The translations under genes and the position numbers were made by a program. The notes under the pieces were generated by a model. It did not search any database and had not been told where the DNA came from. It was given only the letters and a program-made list of their open reading frames with translations. This document shows positions 24,320-36,121 of a stretch of DNA of 64,000 nucleotides, piece after piece. Location of the stretch: positions 915,606 to 979,605 of the forward strand of contig NW_006917096.1 in assembly GCF_000516985.1 (NCBI RefSeq). Direction: 5' to 3'. This stretch comes from Pestalotiopsis fici W106-1. Taxonomy: Eukaryota; Ascomycota; Sordariomycetes; Amphisphaeriales; Sporocadaceae. The stretch's first letter is position 1. Each line of letters begins with the position of its first letter.

Positions 24320-25981
24320 TTATATTCCCGTTCTCTCCTCGCTCTTGGCTGAATCATCCTTGCCTTGCGCAGAAGAATGTGGCTCACCTTCTGTACCAAG
24401 ACTGGTCACAACAGACGGCACATCAATGTCCATCTTGTCTTCGACCCCGTTTGAGCCTTCAGAGCACGCCGGCTCTATGGCGTGCGGATCGTGCTCAGCG
24501 ATCTCGGGTGCCGCCTGAGCCTCTCCCCCGAGTTGGTGGAATACGCCGTCTTCTTGCTCAGCCTGCAACGCAAGTCCCGCAAAACCTGCAATGTCCCTAT
24601 CTTCCAACGACGGCGATGCTGCAAAGTCGTCCTCCTTCCGACGTTCGTCCTCGCAATCACCATCCAGCTCCATGAATGATGATGAGCTAGCCGTCACGTC
24701 ACCCGTAGAAAAGACTCCCTTGCCCTTGTGGTCGTGGACATCGGCCACGACCGTCGTGGACCCAGACGGGAGTACAGATCCAGACCCCGTGGCCGACGAG
24801 GCCGAAGGCAAGGACGGTCGATCATCAATGCTCGTCGCCATGGCCTCACTGATACTGGCGGCAATGGCGTTGGTCACGGACGCAAACGAACCCTCCTGCT
24901 GATCCCCGGCCGCCTTGACTTCCTCGCCCGCGCCGCCGTCGGGGAGGACCTTGATGCCGGATTCCCCATCCGACGATGGCGCCACTACATCCTCCACGCC
25001 CTTGCCCTTTCCCAGCGCCCCGTCCCTATCCCCGTCCTCGGCCTCGTCGAAAATGCCCCGCCGGCTCGGCGTGCGCGATCCGCTCCAGCTGCTCCCGGAG
25101 CCTCCAGAGCACGAACAGCCGCTGCAGTCTGGGTCGCTGCAGCCGCCGCTGCCCCTCCGGACGCGGCGCAGAGTGTCCTCTAGGACGAGAAAGTCCCGCT
25201 CGAGCACCTCGGCCCAGTTTTGCACGTCGCCAGCCTCGCGCACCTTTTCGCTGCCTTGCTTCACCACCTTGACGAGTTTGTCGGTTTCTTTGCGCAGGGC
25301 TTCAGTAGCCTTTTTTGCTTCGAGTCAGTATTGGTTTTTCAGACGGTGGGAGCAAGTGATTAGTGGAATAAATGATTGCTTTCGAAAGCGTAATCAAGAA
25401 AGGGAGAAAAATCAACACACCTTGGCAACATCTCTCTCCTGCTTCTCCAGCGCCTTGGCGTTGGCATGCAGCAGACTCGCCCGGCCCTGCAGCTCCGTAT
25501 CCAGAAGATTGCTAATAGTACCCACGAGGGCGGCACGGGCCTGCGCCGTCTGCTCGGGGCTCGAGGGCGGACTAGGCAGGTTTGGATGCAAGATGGGACC
25601 CTGGTGATGATGCGTGCTGCCAGTCGTCATGACCGACGTGGACGCCGTCGTGGGGACAGCGCGCGGGCTGGGCTGCGACGGCGCTATGCTCTGGTTATGC
25701 TGATAGCTCAAGCTGTTGTTGTTGTTATTGCTTCGCCCAAACCACGACGACGAAGATGCCGTCGTGGTATTGGTACCCCCCGTCGGAGGAAACGAAGGCG
25801 ACGACGGCGACAGGCTTGCTAACATTGTTGCATGAGTGTTAGATCCCAGTGCCCTGGGCAGGCTCCCGGACAGCGAAGATGGCGGTGATGCGCCGGACGG
25901 CCTCGCGTCGGAAGACTGTCCGGTCAGTGTAGCCTGGCCGGGCCCGGTTGTGGTCGAGGAAGGTCCTGCGACAGCGGACAT
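24320..25981 (-). CDS. BLOC1S1/GCN5L1-domain protein with long disordered ends
   Basis: Exons 25981-25421 and 25309-24320 (phase 0, 111-nt intron) give 516 residues. The core at about residues 140-235 is a helical domain. ALVGTISNLLDTELQGRASLLHANAKALE is followed across the intron by ATEALRKETDKLVKVVKQ and GDVQNWAEVLERDFLVLEDTL. The last part closely follows the GDVENWA...ELDM...AL segment of BLOC1S1 (GCN5L1), a subunit of the BLOC-1/BORC endolysosome-positioning complexes. The domain is flanked by a Ser/Thr/Pro/Asn-rich N-terminus with a poly-Asn run and a Ser/Gly/Asp/Glu-rich C-terminus, with clustered cysteines at GGCSDPDCSGCSCSGG. Animal BLOC1S1 is only about 125 residues, so these tails are a fungal addition. 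A role in endosome/vacuole positioning is inferred from the family. Confidence 0.85.
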
Positions 25982-26953
25982 GTTCTTGTTGGCGAGTGAA
26001 AGTAAACAGGCGTATTAGCAGATATTCATCTATTTACTTTTTAACCTTCTGATGTGCAGCTGTCAAAAGATTAAAGGGTTGCACAACTGAGGCTAGGTAA
26101 TGTCAAAGAAGCAAGAGAGGTCTAAAAATGGATAAATGAAACAACTTAATCAGGCCGTCTCTAGCATTTGATTGTCGTCCACCATCGGTGCATACTATCG
26201 CTGATTTGCGGGGTGCTTCACCATGATTGGAGCGAGGTAAGAGGCTCCCAAATCATGCACTTGAGAGAAGTAGCTGCCGGCAAGGAAAGCTTTACACGCG
26301 GCAACGATAGTAGACGTGCTCAACTGAGCCACGGTCCCTATATCGCTATAATTCACAAAACAGTTTCACATGTAAGGTTCTAATACAATTTGATATTTTC
26401 AAGTCCGTCCTAGCCGTCATCTATTGGCCTCATCCTGAAAGCTGCTTATTGTGGTACAAAAATCTGAGCGGGTATCCCAAAGGCATTTCACTTCTTCAAT
26501 CCACTCGACCAGGTATATGCTTGGAGTGTACATGAAAATGCCTACCAGTTCTTGCCAGAACATCAACTCCTAGAAAATGCTATAGCACTTTGAAAGAAAA
26601 AAAAAATTACACCTCAAGCTACAACCGAAACGCCTCTTCGCCAAACAGTCCAGGCCGCAACGTCCGGTCTTTATATGCAGAATTAATCAGAGGAATAGAA
26701 CAATATAAAACAACGCCGCGATAGATCATTTGAAGGGCCACGAGTAAGGCGCCTAACAGCGGATCATGCTGTTCCCGGCGTTGTCACACACGTAACAAAA
26801 TAGTACTCGTATCATACAGCTCAATATACTTGAGCAAAGATGCTGGCCGATTGCAGGTGTATGTGGCAAAATTAAGCCTGCCCAGGTCATGCGACATTTG
26901 AGCAGACAGAAAAGAACAATCGTGTTTGTCCACGTAGCAAACACTCTGGTTGC
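25982..26953. other. Intergenic region, no gene recognised
   Basis: Lies between the 5' end of the BLOC1S1-domain gene and the 3' end of SOG2, both on the minus strand. Frames are short. An A11 run lies near 26598. Nothing else noted. Confidence 0.5.
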
Positions 26954-29900
26954 CTAAAACGGTGGCTTGCCAACGCCGTTGCGTCGAAAGGGCACCGGCC
27001 CTGCTCCATTGTTTGGGCTCAGCAACGACTCGGGGCCGCGATCGTCTTGGGCGGAAGTCATGGAGGAAATCGAGTTGAAAGAGCTGTGGTTGGAACTGCT
27101 CATGGTCCCACTTCGAGACATCGAGAGGCCACCCATTGAAATCAGAGCATCGGCCCGTTCAAACACGTTCCCGGAAAACGCGTTTGCAAAAGATGCGCTT
27201 TGCGGTGTAGAAGGTACCGTTGCTTGTACAGCCGGACCAAGTGCAGCACTCTGCGGCGTGACTGGCAGCTGTGCTTGCGTAGAGTTGGAGTTGGACGTGT
27301 AGTGGCCCTGCTGATAGTAGTTGACACCTTCCTGGAACTGGCCCTGGAATTGGCCTTGGAACTGGCCCTGGATTGGGCCCTGGCTCTGGTATTGACCTGC
27401 ATGGCGGAAAAGATTGGCCCACGGCGAGGCATATATGAGCTGCGTTGTCTCCTTGACGCTCAGCTGAATGGGGCGAAGCCGTGTCTTGATATCCAAAGAA
27501 AGCGAGATCTGATCCATGGCACGTCTAAGCATATTTCCGAAATCTGCCCATGCATCAACAAAACTTTTGCATAATGCCCAAAATCCAGGGTCCGTTCGAA
27601 TCCCGGGCTCTTTAAACTTGATAGCCGACAGGCGCCCTTTCAAGAGATCTGTCTGATAAATCGATTGGCTACATCTGTTGATGAGGGCTCTCCAGCACTG
27701 CAAAGCATGTTCTGGCTGTCTCTGGGCTCTGGCCTCACGCAGACTATTGTTGAATTGTTGATTAAACATTGGAAGAGTGCGCATGAGCAGTTCCGTAGAC
27801 TTGGACATGGACAAGAAAATCTTTTCAAAGTGGCGCTCCTCGCCGGAGATGTCAGTCCCGTAGCGACCACCGTCACTTGATGCAAACGACTCGCCAGAGC
27901 GAGGAGTGGCAGAGGTAATAGTGGCAGTTCTCCCTGACCCGTTCAGATAGGGCATGGAAACATCAGTCGCCACCCTCAGATTGCTTGGATTGTGACTGTG
28001 CTGACCACCACGATACCGGGGACCCACGTTGGCTCTATCGACAGTTGGTGTTGCTGAACTATCACGAGAATGCGGCTTGAGCGTTCCCGCTGGTCCAATC
28101 CTTCGAGGTGTGCGAGCACGAGCGTTGAAACCAGGCATGCCCATCAGGCTTTGGTTTGCCGTGACACGAAGTTCCGTTATGCTGTTGTACAAACACAGCA
28201 TTAGTGTTCGGATGTATCGCGGATCGCCATTGCTGACAATGGTCTCCATGTTGTTGAGGAGAATGGAGCAGATGTGGCCATAAGCATTAATCAGGGTCAA
28301 AACTGCCCGCTGAACGTTTTCATTCTCCCTGGGGGCTTGACTGTCGGCGCCCAGTGATTCATGCTTCATGATCTCCTGCTCGAGTTCCTCTACATGCATA
28401 TTGGTGTTAAAGAAGACAATCTCCAGGCTTGAGCGCTTAGCCGTGCCGTCATTCGTCAACCTTGTGAAGAGTTGAATCATTGGGTGGATCTGAAAAATGG
28501 CATAGAGAATGCCCTTGGCAGACTCGAGGATAGGGTCCACAACTTTTGATTCGCGCCGTTGCTCCGGCAAGACTGAGAGGCGACGGACGTAGTTGGGTCT
28601 CTGCAACAGTGGTTCAGCTGGGCTATTGGGGCTGACCATATTTGCATGTGCGTTGCCAGTCATCGAAGAGCCATGACTGAGCCCGCGGTAATGGCTAAAT
28701 CTGTTGTTTGCCTGTGTTTCGTCGAGTGTACTCAGTTCGTTGGTGCGCTTGGACATCAGCCGTCTCGGGCGTTCTGCAGAACGATCCATGCGCGAACCTT
28801 GCAGTATAGTCTCGCTATTTGACCGAAGACGTTCGTTGGGATTGCCGATTGTCAAGGGCATCACCCCGGGTTTCCTAACTGTTGTGCTTTGCTGCGACAA
28901 GCCACGCGCATGTGATCGAGAGGGTATTGGCGGCGGCCGCGGAATAATGGGTGAACGCATGTCAGGTGCATCGATCCCATTGACCTTGATGGGAAATCGA
29001 CCGCTGACCACTCGCTTCAGAGGAAATCTGGGTGTTTCGCTTCCGTCGTTGCCTTCATCACCCATGCCATTCTCGAATTCGATTTTCTTCTCTGCTTCCA
29101 GCTTTTCCGCAGTTTTTTGCTTCAAAAACTTTTTGATATGGGCCGTCACCGTGACTTCCGTCACTTCACTTTCCTTTAGGAACCCTTCGTTCGGGGGACT
29201 GCTGGCCTGGACCTGCAAGACTTCTCTCGGTGGGAACGTGATTGCGTTTCCGTCCAGCTTGAGGGCTTGTAAAGAGACCATGTCTCCCAGACAGAGAGGG
29301 AGCTCTTCTATCCGGTTCTTCTGAACCGCAAGCACTTTGAGGGAAGCTAGTTTTGCAATGTCAGGGGGGAGAACTCTAATCTTGTTCCTACCAAGATCCA
29401 GAATTTCCAAGGATTTGAGATTGCATAGCTGCAAGGACAAAAGAGTTAGCCATGAGCATAGCTATAAGCTCTTAGAAGACAATATTTACCGGTAGAGGAA
29501 ATTCCTTGATGTGATTGTTCCTGACGTTGAGATAACGTAGGGACGTGCATTCAGAGAACCTGGCAGGAAAAGATGCAAGTTTGTTATGGGATAATGCAAG
29601 CCTGGGTCCGCAATTGTCAGCACAAGACATTTCTAGTTAAACTCAAGAGTTGCAGTAATGATGGCGAGACATACCGTTCCAACTCATTTTTGATAATGTC
29701 AACGACTTCATCAGGCAGCTGTTGGATGTTCCTCCGGCTCAGGTCGACCGTAACGCCCGGTTTAAGCTCAGTGCTCACACCACTTGCTTCGGCTGCTTGC
29801 GACTCATTGTCGCGAATAGCGCTTCTCATGGCCTCGCGTGCGAGAGCGATGACTTGAGATGCCGACATGGGACCGGAAGCGGAGAGATTCGAGCTCGAGG

Positions 29901-30069
29901 ACTGCTGGAACTTCTCTGGAATGGGCGGCGGCGGCGGCATGTTGGCTATCGACGTCGGTAGTCTTCGAAGTCCTTGGGCGGGATTCGTTGGTAAGCCTCG
30001 TGAGGACGAGGACTGTGACGGGATGACGGTAGCTCCATTCGCGCCCAATGGCATCATGGAGGAAGACAT
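26954..30069 (-). CDS. SOG2: RAM-network leucine-rich repeat protein Sog2
   Basis: Exons 30069-29675, 29601-29490 and 29428-26954 (phases 2 and 0) give 993 residues. The N-terminus is Ser/Pro-rich with PPPPPIPEKF. Leucine-rich repeats run from about residue 105 to 245 (VDLSRRNIQQLPDEV, LALSHNKLASFPARF, LNVRNNHIKEFPLP, LDLGRNKIRVLPPDIAKL, LAVQKNRIEELPLCL, LKLDGNAITFPP). They are followed by the basic, conserved Sog2 domain with long Ser-rich spacers and, near the end, Gln-rich repeats (GQFQGQFQGQF). Sog2 is a scaffold of the RAM pathway. There it supports the NDR kinase Cbk1/Cot1 and its activators in polar growth, septation and cell-wall integrity. The start at 30069 was chosen because MSSSMMPLG begins after a normal leader; the frame stays open 22 codons upstream. 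Confidence 0.93.
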
Positions 30070-32960
30070 GCTGCAAAAGCCAGCCGCGACTGGGCGGTTT
30101 TGTTTCTTTTTTACTACAATTTGACGCGCGCGCACCCCTTATCGATCTGGTAGTGTGGTTCGTCGTGGAATGGCCCGACGGATCGTCCTGATACGAGGTA
30201 AAAGAAGGGTTGAGTCGATCCCCGGTTTCAGTCAGGGTAGCTGCTTGTCAACGATGGACAAGTGACCAAGCCAGGGTGGATTCAGGCCAATCGAGTCTGT
30301 TGTTGCTGGGAAATCGGCAGGGTACACGGGTTCGTCATCGCTGGCGATGCTGTACTTTGGTTGAATTGACGTCTTCTTGGAATCGGGAGAGGAGAAGAAC
30401 AGCCCGCCGTATCAATAGATTTCAGATGCACGTTTCGAGGTGTGATGCAGTGAGTGCAGTGCACAGAGCGGAGCGGCGGTGCGGCTCGATTGCGCGCCAG
30501 AGAAGGACGGACTGAGCGCTCGGGGAGGCAGGCAAGCAGGTAGATAGCGTACAGCTCGTCTGGTGTTTCAGGTTTCAACGACCAAGGGAGAGGAAGCGGT
30601 GGTTGGAGGCAAGGTAGTATGGAGAGAGGGGGGGAACGCAGGAGACGTTTCTCAGCTACTATCTGCTGGTCGAATGACAGCTGCACGATCAATTGAGGGG
30701 TGCAGCCATCTTTGCCTTTGTGATGTTGCTGTCTTCTCTGTTCTCGAGGACGTTCCTTGGACAACAAAAAAAATAAGACTGAACAAAAGATAATGTCGGT
30801 AGCGATGCTAAGGAACTGGGGCCCGAAGAATGGGCCGGTGATGGAAGGACTCGAAGAACGAACGGGGTACTCCCTACTCGCGTTGCAAGGGTCCCTTTGG
30901 GCGGAATCACAAACTGGCTGGCGTCTTGGTGGGTGCACTTTTGCGCTGGCCATACCTTGGCGCTAGCGTTGGTCGTTGCTGGTGGCCGATGGTGGACACC
31001 ACCCTAAAATGCCAGTACTTGCGTACCCAGACTACCCCCTAAAAAATACATTGATTGCCCAGATAATGGATAGCAGCACCTTGACAAACAGCCACTTTCA
31101 GTCTATAAAATAATACAAGGGAACAAAAAGGGCGGATCCAGACAAGGGAGCAAGACAAGGTAAGACTCCAAAAAGGGGGGGATCGCAACATTGGAGTGCT
31201 AGACGTTGAGTCTGATCTGATGGTTCATGGTTTGCGGGAAGGTCGCGTAGCAGAGGCCTCTCTTCAAGGTTTCTAGCACACCCGCACTTGCTTTCTCTCT
31301 CTATCCCTCTGGAGCATGGTGGGGTGTATTTATTAGGGGCACTCGCCAGATACAGCACTGAGAATATGCGTTTATACTATCTTGTATGGCAGACTTCCAT
31401 GGTTTCTTTCCGGTCAATATTTGAATCCACTGTGATAGGGAACTCTGACCAAGAAAGGGCCCCTTGAACGTGTGGCTGAAGAGTTTGAGATGCCTTCATA
31501 TCTGCTGAGAACCAGCAGATGCAAAACAAGGACATTGGTGACGTGACTGGACTGCGATGTCGTCCATCTGCCTGCACCACTTATTACTCTGTACAATGGA
31601 ATTTTGTGATTGGACTGTCTTCTATCAAAGTATGCAGAGTCGCGCCGAAATTGCAGCTCATGGTTGGTTGTGAACGCCGCTGTCATCATGCACATGGTAG
31701 CTTGTCTTGAGGTTGTCAGCGTCGCTTTTCTCGCAAATGTTTTCTGTATTATTCCCTCTGAACGAATCGTTGACTTGTCCCTGACAGGGTGTGATGCTAA
31801 TAAGGCACCACAGTGAATAACAAGCCAATCCTTGTTCTCGGCCAACCGCCACAGCATCTTTTCGGGGCTGCTGGCTTGCGGGGGGGCCCGGTTCAGTGCA
31901 ATCGCCTACCTGCAAGGCACTGCACGTTCTTTCCACGCGACAGCGGAGTCATAAGCAGCCATGTTATCATTATTCCAACTTTCTTTTCTTCATGACCCGA
32001 GAATACGGAGTTACACAAGTTATTGACGCATTCGTATGACGTGACGAGTTGGAAAGGAGGCTTGACGCGAACTTTTCAATTTACACCTACTTGCATGAAC
32101 AAGCAGTGATCATCTTCGGTCGATCAGGTGCATCTTTCAGGAAAGACAGACATATAGTCCTGGTGACTTGTCTACCTCCATACAGCCTCGTTGTCAGCCC
32201 TATCACAGCAGCGAGTCGTAGCACGCACCTCTCTCACCCTTCCGAACCCAACAGTCTAGGGCACGATTTAGAGTTCTGCTCGACGCATCGACCTGCATGT
32301 GGAAGATATTCCTTGGGTCAACTTCCCAGCCAAACTGAAAAGTTTAGTATTCTTTTTGCCGCAAACTATTCATGCACCAGCGGGACCGTGGTTCAATGTA
32401 CCGTTCGCTGTACATCAAACAGTTCAATTGATATCTCGTATGCACCCACCCGAAAAGCAACAAACGCGTGCATTTTTTGTGCCTGCACAATATTACTACG
32501 AACGAAGCAGTATTTGCTTCCTTTACTGTTCATGAGCGGCTTCAAGTCTTGGTACGCTCCTGCCCCTAGTCAAGATTGGTTTCGGGCCAGCACATCACTA
32601 CCTACGAGTCTGGTTACAGTAGGTAGGTACCCTCGGGTCACTTGTGTCTGCCTGCCTGCCTGCCAGGCCAGTTGTTAGAGTCGTCGCCACCTTACAAATT
32701 TCGAGCCTCGTCACTAAATTGCTCCTCCCTACAATTCAAATGGCCCAAAACAGCAATCCGAAAAGCTTCACAAGACAAATCAAGCATTCACACGCAATCA
32801 GGGGTTCTGGCTTGGGCAATTCTTGTATGCACAATATGCCGCAGTAGCCGACGTGTCTAACACGCGTAAACGCCTTTGCATCAAATCTCTCCTGTCTTGG
32901 ACTCTATGAAGCCCATCGTCTTTTTGAGTTTGCCCAATTCAACCAAAGCCTACCGGAGCG
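30070..32960. other. Long divergent intergenic region (SOG2 / RecQ)
   Basis: About 2.9 kb. The part next to SOG2 (30070-31050) is pyrimidine-rich on the gene strand and probably a long leader/promoter. It holds a 223-codon frame from an ATG at 30953 down to 30282 on the SOG2 strand, without homology to anything I recognise. The rest (31050-32960) has short frames. A 209-codon frame at 32049-32678 on the plus strand lacks an ATG start and has a composition I cannot match to a protein. Confidence 0.45.
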
Positions 32961-34690
32961 ATGCCTCCGCTCAAGCGAACGGGCTCATACGTTCCACCGG
33001 ACCTGGACTTTACCCTCAGGCGCCAATTCAATCGACCAAGCTTCAGACCCCAGCAGCGAGAGATCATACAAGCCTCTCTCGACGGCAACGATGTCTTTGT
33101 TCAAGCAGCCACTTCGTTTGGAAAGAGTCTATGCTTCCAGCTTCCGGCAGTCGTGGATCATGGCAGTGGGCAATACCCTTGATTCCCTCATGGATGATGA
33201 CATGTGACTGACATTCTCTCAAAGTCACCATAGTAATATCACCTCTTTTGAGTCTGATGATGAATCAGGTGGAATCTCTGCGTGCCGCCGGTATTGACGC
33301 CAGCACGCTAAACAGCAATACACCTATGCCAGAAAAGGACCGCATCTATAAAGATCTTCAAACTGGCCATCCTCGGACGCGGCTACTCTACGTGACCCCT
33401 GAATTATGTGCTCTCGATCGGTTCAGGGGCATTCTACGAATTGTCCACGAACAGAGGGAGCTAGCAAGGATCGCTATTGATGAGGCACATTGCATATCAG
33501 AATGGGGCCACGACTTTCGTAAGGATTTCAAGCGTTTATCCTGGCTACGTCAAACCTTCCCAGATGTCCCTATCATGTGTCTAACGGCGACCGCCAACAA
33601 CAAGGTGCGTCACGATGTTTTATCCACACTTGGCCTGGACGAAAAATCGGAAAGCTTAAAAACTTTCATAATGACGGCCCATCGCCCAAATCTTCATCTC
33701 GAGATCCGGTTCACGTCGGATGAGAAAGATGAGCGCCTCGAAGACTTTATACAATGGATCAGAAGTGTGTATAAGCGCCGGTCTGCTGAACCACGAAAGA
33801 CCGAACTTCCTCCCAATGAACGCGTGGATAATGTGCCCGGCATCATATACACAATTTCACGTGATGAATGCGAAAGCCTGGCCGCTTCGCTTCGAGCTGA
33901 GGGAATAGGAGCTCAGCCCTTCCACGCCAAACTCTCCAAGGACGTGAAAGAACAAACCCTAGCACGATGGGTGGGCAATGTGCAAGGCTACGATATCATT
34001 GTAGCCACGACGGCCTTTGGGATGGGTATCGACAAGCTAAATGTGCGATTTGTTGTGCACTGGCGCCTCCCCAAATCATTCGAGGGCTACTATCAAGAAG
34101 CCGGCCGGGCGGGTCGTGACGGCAAAGCGGCATACTGCTTTTTATACTATAGCCGCGAGGACCGGGACCGCGTCTCGAACCTTGTCATACGCGACGCACA
34201 AAAGAGTGGCAATGCGAAAAATTTTCAGGCTCGCGCGGAAAGTCTCCAGAAGCTTGCTAATTACTGCGAAAGTACCAACGCCTGCCGCCATGCCCTTCTG
34301 TGCCGGTACTTTGGCGAGGAAAAGGTGCCCGAATGCGACTATGCTTGTGACTGGCACAAGGACGCTAGCGATCTTCAAAAGAGGTGGCTCAGGGAGCTGG
34401 CTTCTGAAGAATTCGTTAGCACACAGCGGGAAGAAGGACGATTCAATGTTGACTGGGATGACTAATCAAACGATTGATGATATTGATGTATTCAGGTATC
34501 ATGCCGAGAGTACCTAATTGATCGTGGGCGACACGTTCCGTCAAAGCATTTGAGCGACAATGAGCTCCATACCATACCACTCAAACCAAAGGACCTAGGA
34601 GACCTATTCGTGGCAGTCATGCATCTAGGGGAGTTCACTGACGCAGAAGTCCAGGCACATGGTTTCAAGGAAAGATTCAGGCGCCTATGA
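32961..34690 (+). CDS. Short RecQ-family DNA helicase
   Basis: Exons 32961-33165, 33225-34447 and 34496-34690 give 540 residues (phases 1 and 0). ATP-dependent 3'-5' helicase of the RecQ family. Motif 0 is FRPQQREIIQASL. Motif I reads AATSFGKSLCFQLPA instead of the usual PTGxGKS but keeps GKS. Next come ISPLLSLMMNQ, motif II DEAHCISEWGHDFR, motif III LTATAN, motif V ATTAFGMGIDKLNVRFVVHW and motif VI YYQEAGRAGRDG. A zinc-binding part with CRHALLCRYFGE...CDYACDWH follows. The last 48-nt intron (GTTGAC...TTCAG, with a branch-like TGACTAAT) restores a C-terminus beginning REYLIDRGRHV; unspliced, the protein would stop at 34465. There is no HRDC domain, so it is shorter than Sgs1/QDE3-type RecQs. 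Confidence 0.9.
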
Positions 34691-34892
34691 TACGTGAAGC
34701 GATATGGTATTCCATTCTTTAAAGGACAAATCAGAAAGTCCAACAGACCTTATGCTTGGCATGGGACGGCGCGTAAGCCCAACCTTGTTCTTTGAGTTTG
34801 TAATCGCATGTAATAGACACGTAGTGACGACGATCGTGGCAGTCATAATGGCGTTGCGCACTCTTGATATTTGTACGGATCAGTTCGCTTCA

Positions 34893-34913
34893 CCCCCCCC
34901 CCCCCCCCCCCCC
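34893..34913. repeat. Poly-C homopolymer (21 C)
   Basis: A run of 21 C residues in the convergent spacer between the RecQ and CorA-type genes. A second, longer poly-C tract borders the assembly gap at 61.5 kb. Confidence 0.95.
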
Positions 34914-35071
34914 GTGGACCTACTTCATCCGTCTTCATATATAAGATCCTTTAACCAATATATCAGATTCTGGTGCCTCAATGAGATCATAATTGACTTG
35001 CAATCCCGCAGTTCGAATCGCCATGAAAGGGTTAGGACCGGGTTCTATAAGGGATCTATAGACCTTGCACT

Positions 35072-36121
35072 TTATATTGGCGAAATCGCAGTCCTGTCTT
35101 TCTCTTGGATGACTTTCTCTTGCACTTGTTGTCTTCTGAACCGATCAATAAATTCGGTAATGTCTTGCCACTTGTAACAAACGATCGAGGTGAGCAGTGT
35201 CAAAGGCACGGCAAACGCCCAGTACATCCAGAACTGATTGGACACTGTCCATCCACCTTCGGAATCATAGTTGAAGAAAGACATGCTGAAAATAGCACAG
35301 ATAAAAGTGGGAGGCAGAAAGGCCAGAGTCAGCAGAGAAATGGTCTTCATGGCGGCGCTATCAATCTTGGCCGCCTCGCCAATCTTGACTGACAAGGCCG
35401 AGTCGTACTGCGCTACCGTATTGAAGGCGAGCTGGATCTCGTTTTGCAGCCTCTTTTCGTTGGAGACGGAGCGGTAGCGCAGACTGTCGACCAGCTGCTT
35501 GTGAAACAGCAGTCGCTGGCGGACACGGGTCCATGCCCTACGGTCGAGGCTTGTCGACTGGGTGTCGTGGTGCTGTGCGTTGATGGCCTCCAGGGTCCGG
35601 GCGGCGACGTCGAGGCTCTCGCTGACGTGAATGGCGTGTCGCGCCAGGTCGTGGAGCCGCCTATACTCGGGCTCGGGCTTGCCTTGTACTCTATGGGTTT
35701 CAATGTCCCGAACCTGGTTGCGGATCCGCCATACGGCGGTGTCTTGCAATCGCGCGACCTCGCCAGACAGCTCAATGTAGGGCCAGAATGGATCGGCCAG
35801 GCAGTCTGGTTCTACCTGCTTGAAGGTTTGGAGAAGGTGATCCATGACAGCCATATCCAGATCAAATAAGATGAGAACCGTCTGGTTGGTTGCTTCTGTC
35901 CATCGCGAAAAGACGTTGATCTTCAACCATTGGTATCGATACGCGTCTATCATTTGTTTTGTCTCAAAGAATGCCCAAGTCCCTTGTTCTTGGTCAATAG
36001 TGGTCTTATTTTGACATTCCGATGCTTGACTTACTCGTGGTTTTCTTATCTTCCTTATCGAAATCATGTTCTGCACCGAAGTATCCATTGGAATTCTGAC
36101 AATGGTCTGACCACCATTCAT
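35072..36121 (-). CDS. CorA-like membrane protein, N-terminus uncertain
   Basis: From the first ATG (36121) the frame gives 349 residues. The C-terminal third has the CorA/Mrs2-like build. A long helical region (RQRLLFHKQLVDSLRYRSVSNEKRLQNEIQLAFNTVAQ) precedes a stretch with KTISLLTLAFLPPTFICAIFSMSFF, and a second span is WMYWAFAVPLTLLTSIV. The position of the usual GMN signature at the end of the first span reads SMS, as in the large fungal CorA-like family of unknown transport activity. These proteins are normally 450-600 residues long with an extra N-terminal domain. Here the frame opens without an ATG up to 36250, so 5' exons may be missed or the copy may be truncated. Confidence 0.75.
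   Translation of the reverse strand: MNGGQTIVRIPMDTSVQNMISIRKIRKPRVSQASECQNKTTIDQEQGTWAFFETKQMIDAYRYQWLKINVFSRWTEATNQTVLILFDLDMAVMDHLLQTFKQVEPDCLADPFWPYIELSGEVARLQDTAVWRIRNQVRDIETHRVQGKPEPEYRRLHDLARHAIHVSESLDVAARTLEAINAQHHDTQSTSLDRRAWTRVRQRLLFHKQLVDSLRYRSVSNEKRLQNEIQLAFNTVAQYDSALSVKIGEAAKIDSAAMKTISLLTLAFLPPTFICAIFSMSFFNYDSEGGWTVSNQFWMYWAFAVPLTLLTSIVCYKWQDITEFIDRFRRQQVQEKVIQEKDRTAISPI

Noticed and set aside
32049..32678. 209-codon plus-strand open frame between SOG2 and RecQ
   Set aside because: Begins with TTG rather than ATG, lacks recognisable motifs or splice partners, and its composition (many C, S, R) looks like non-coding read-through.
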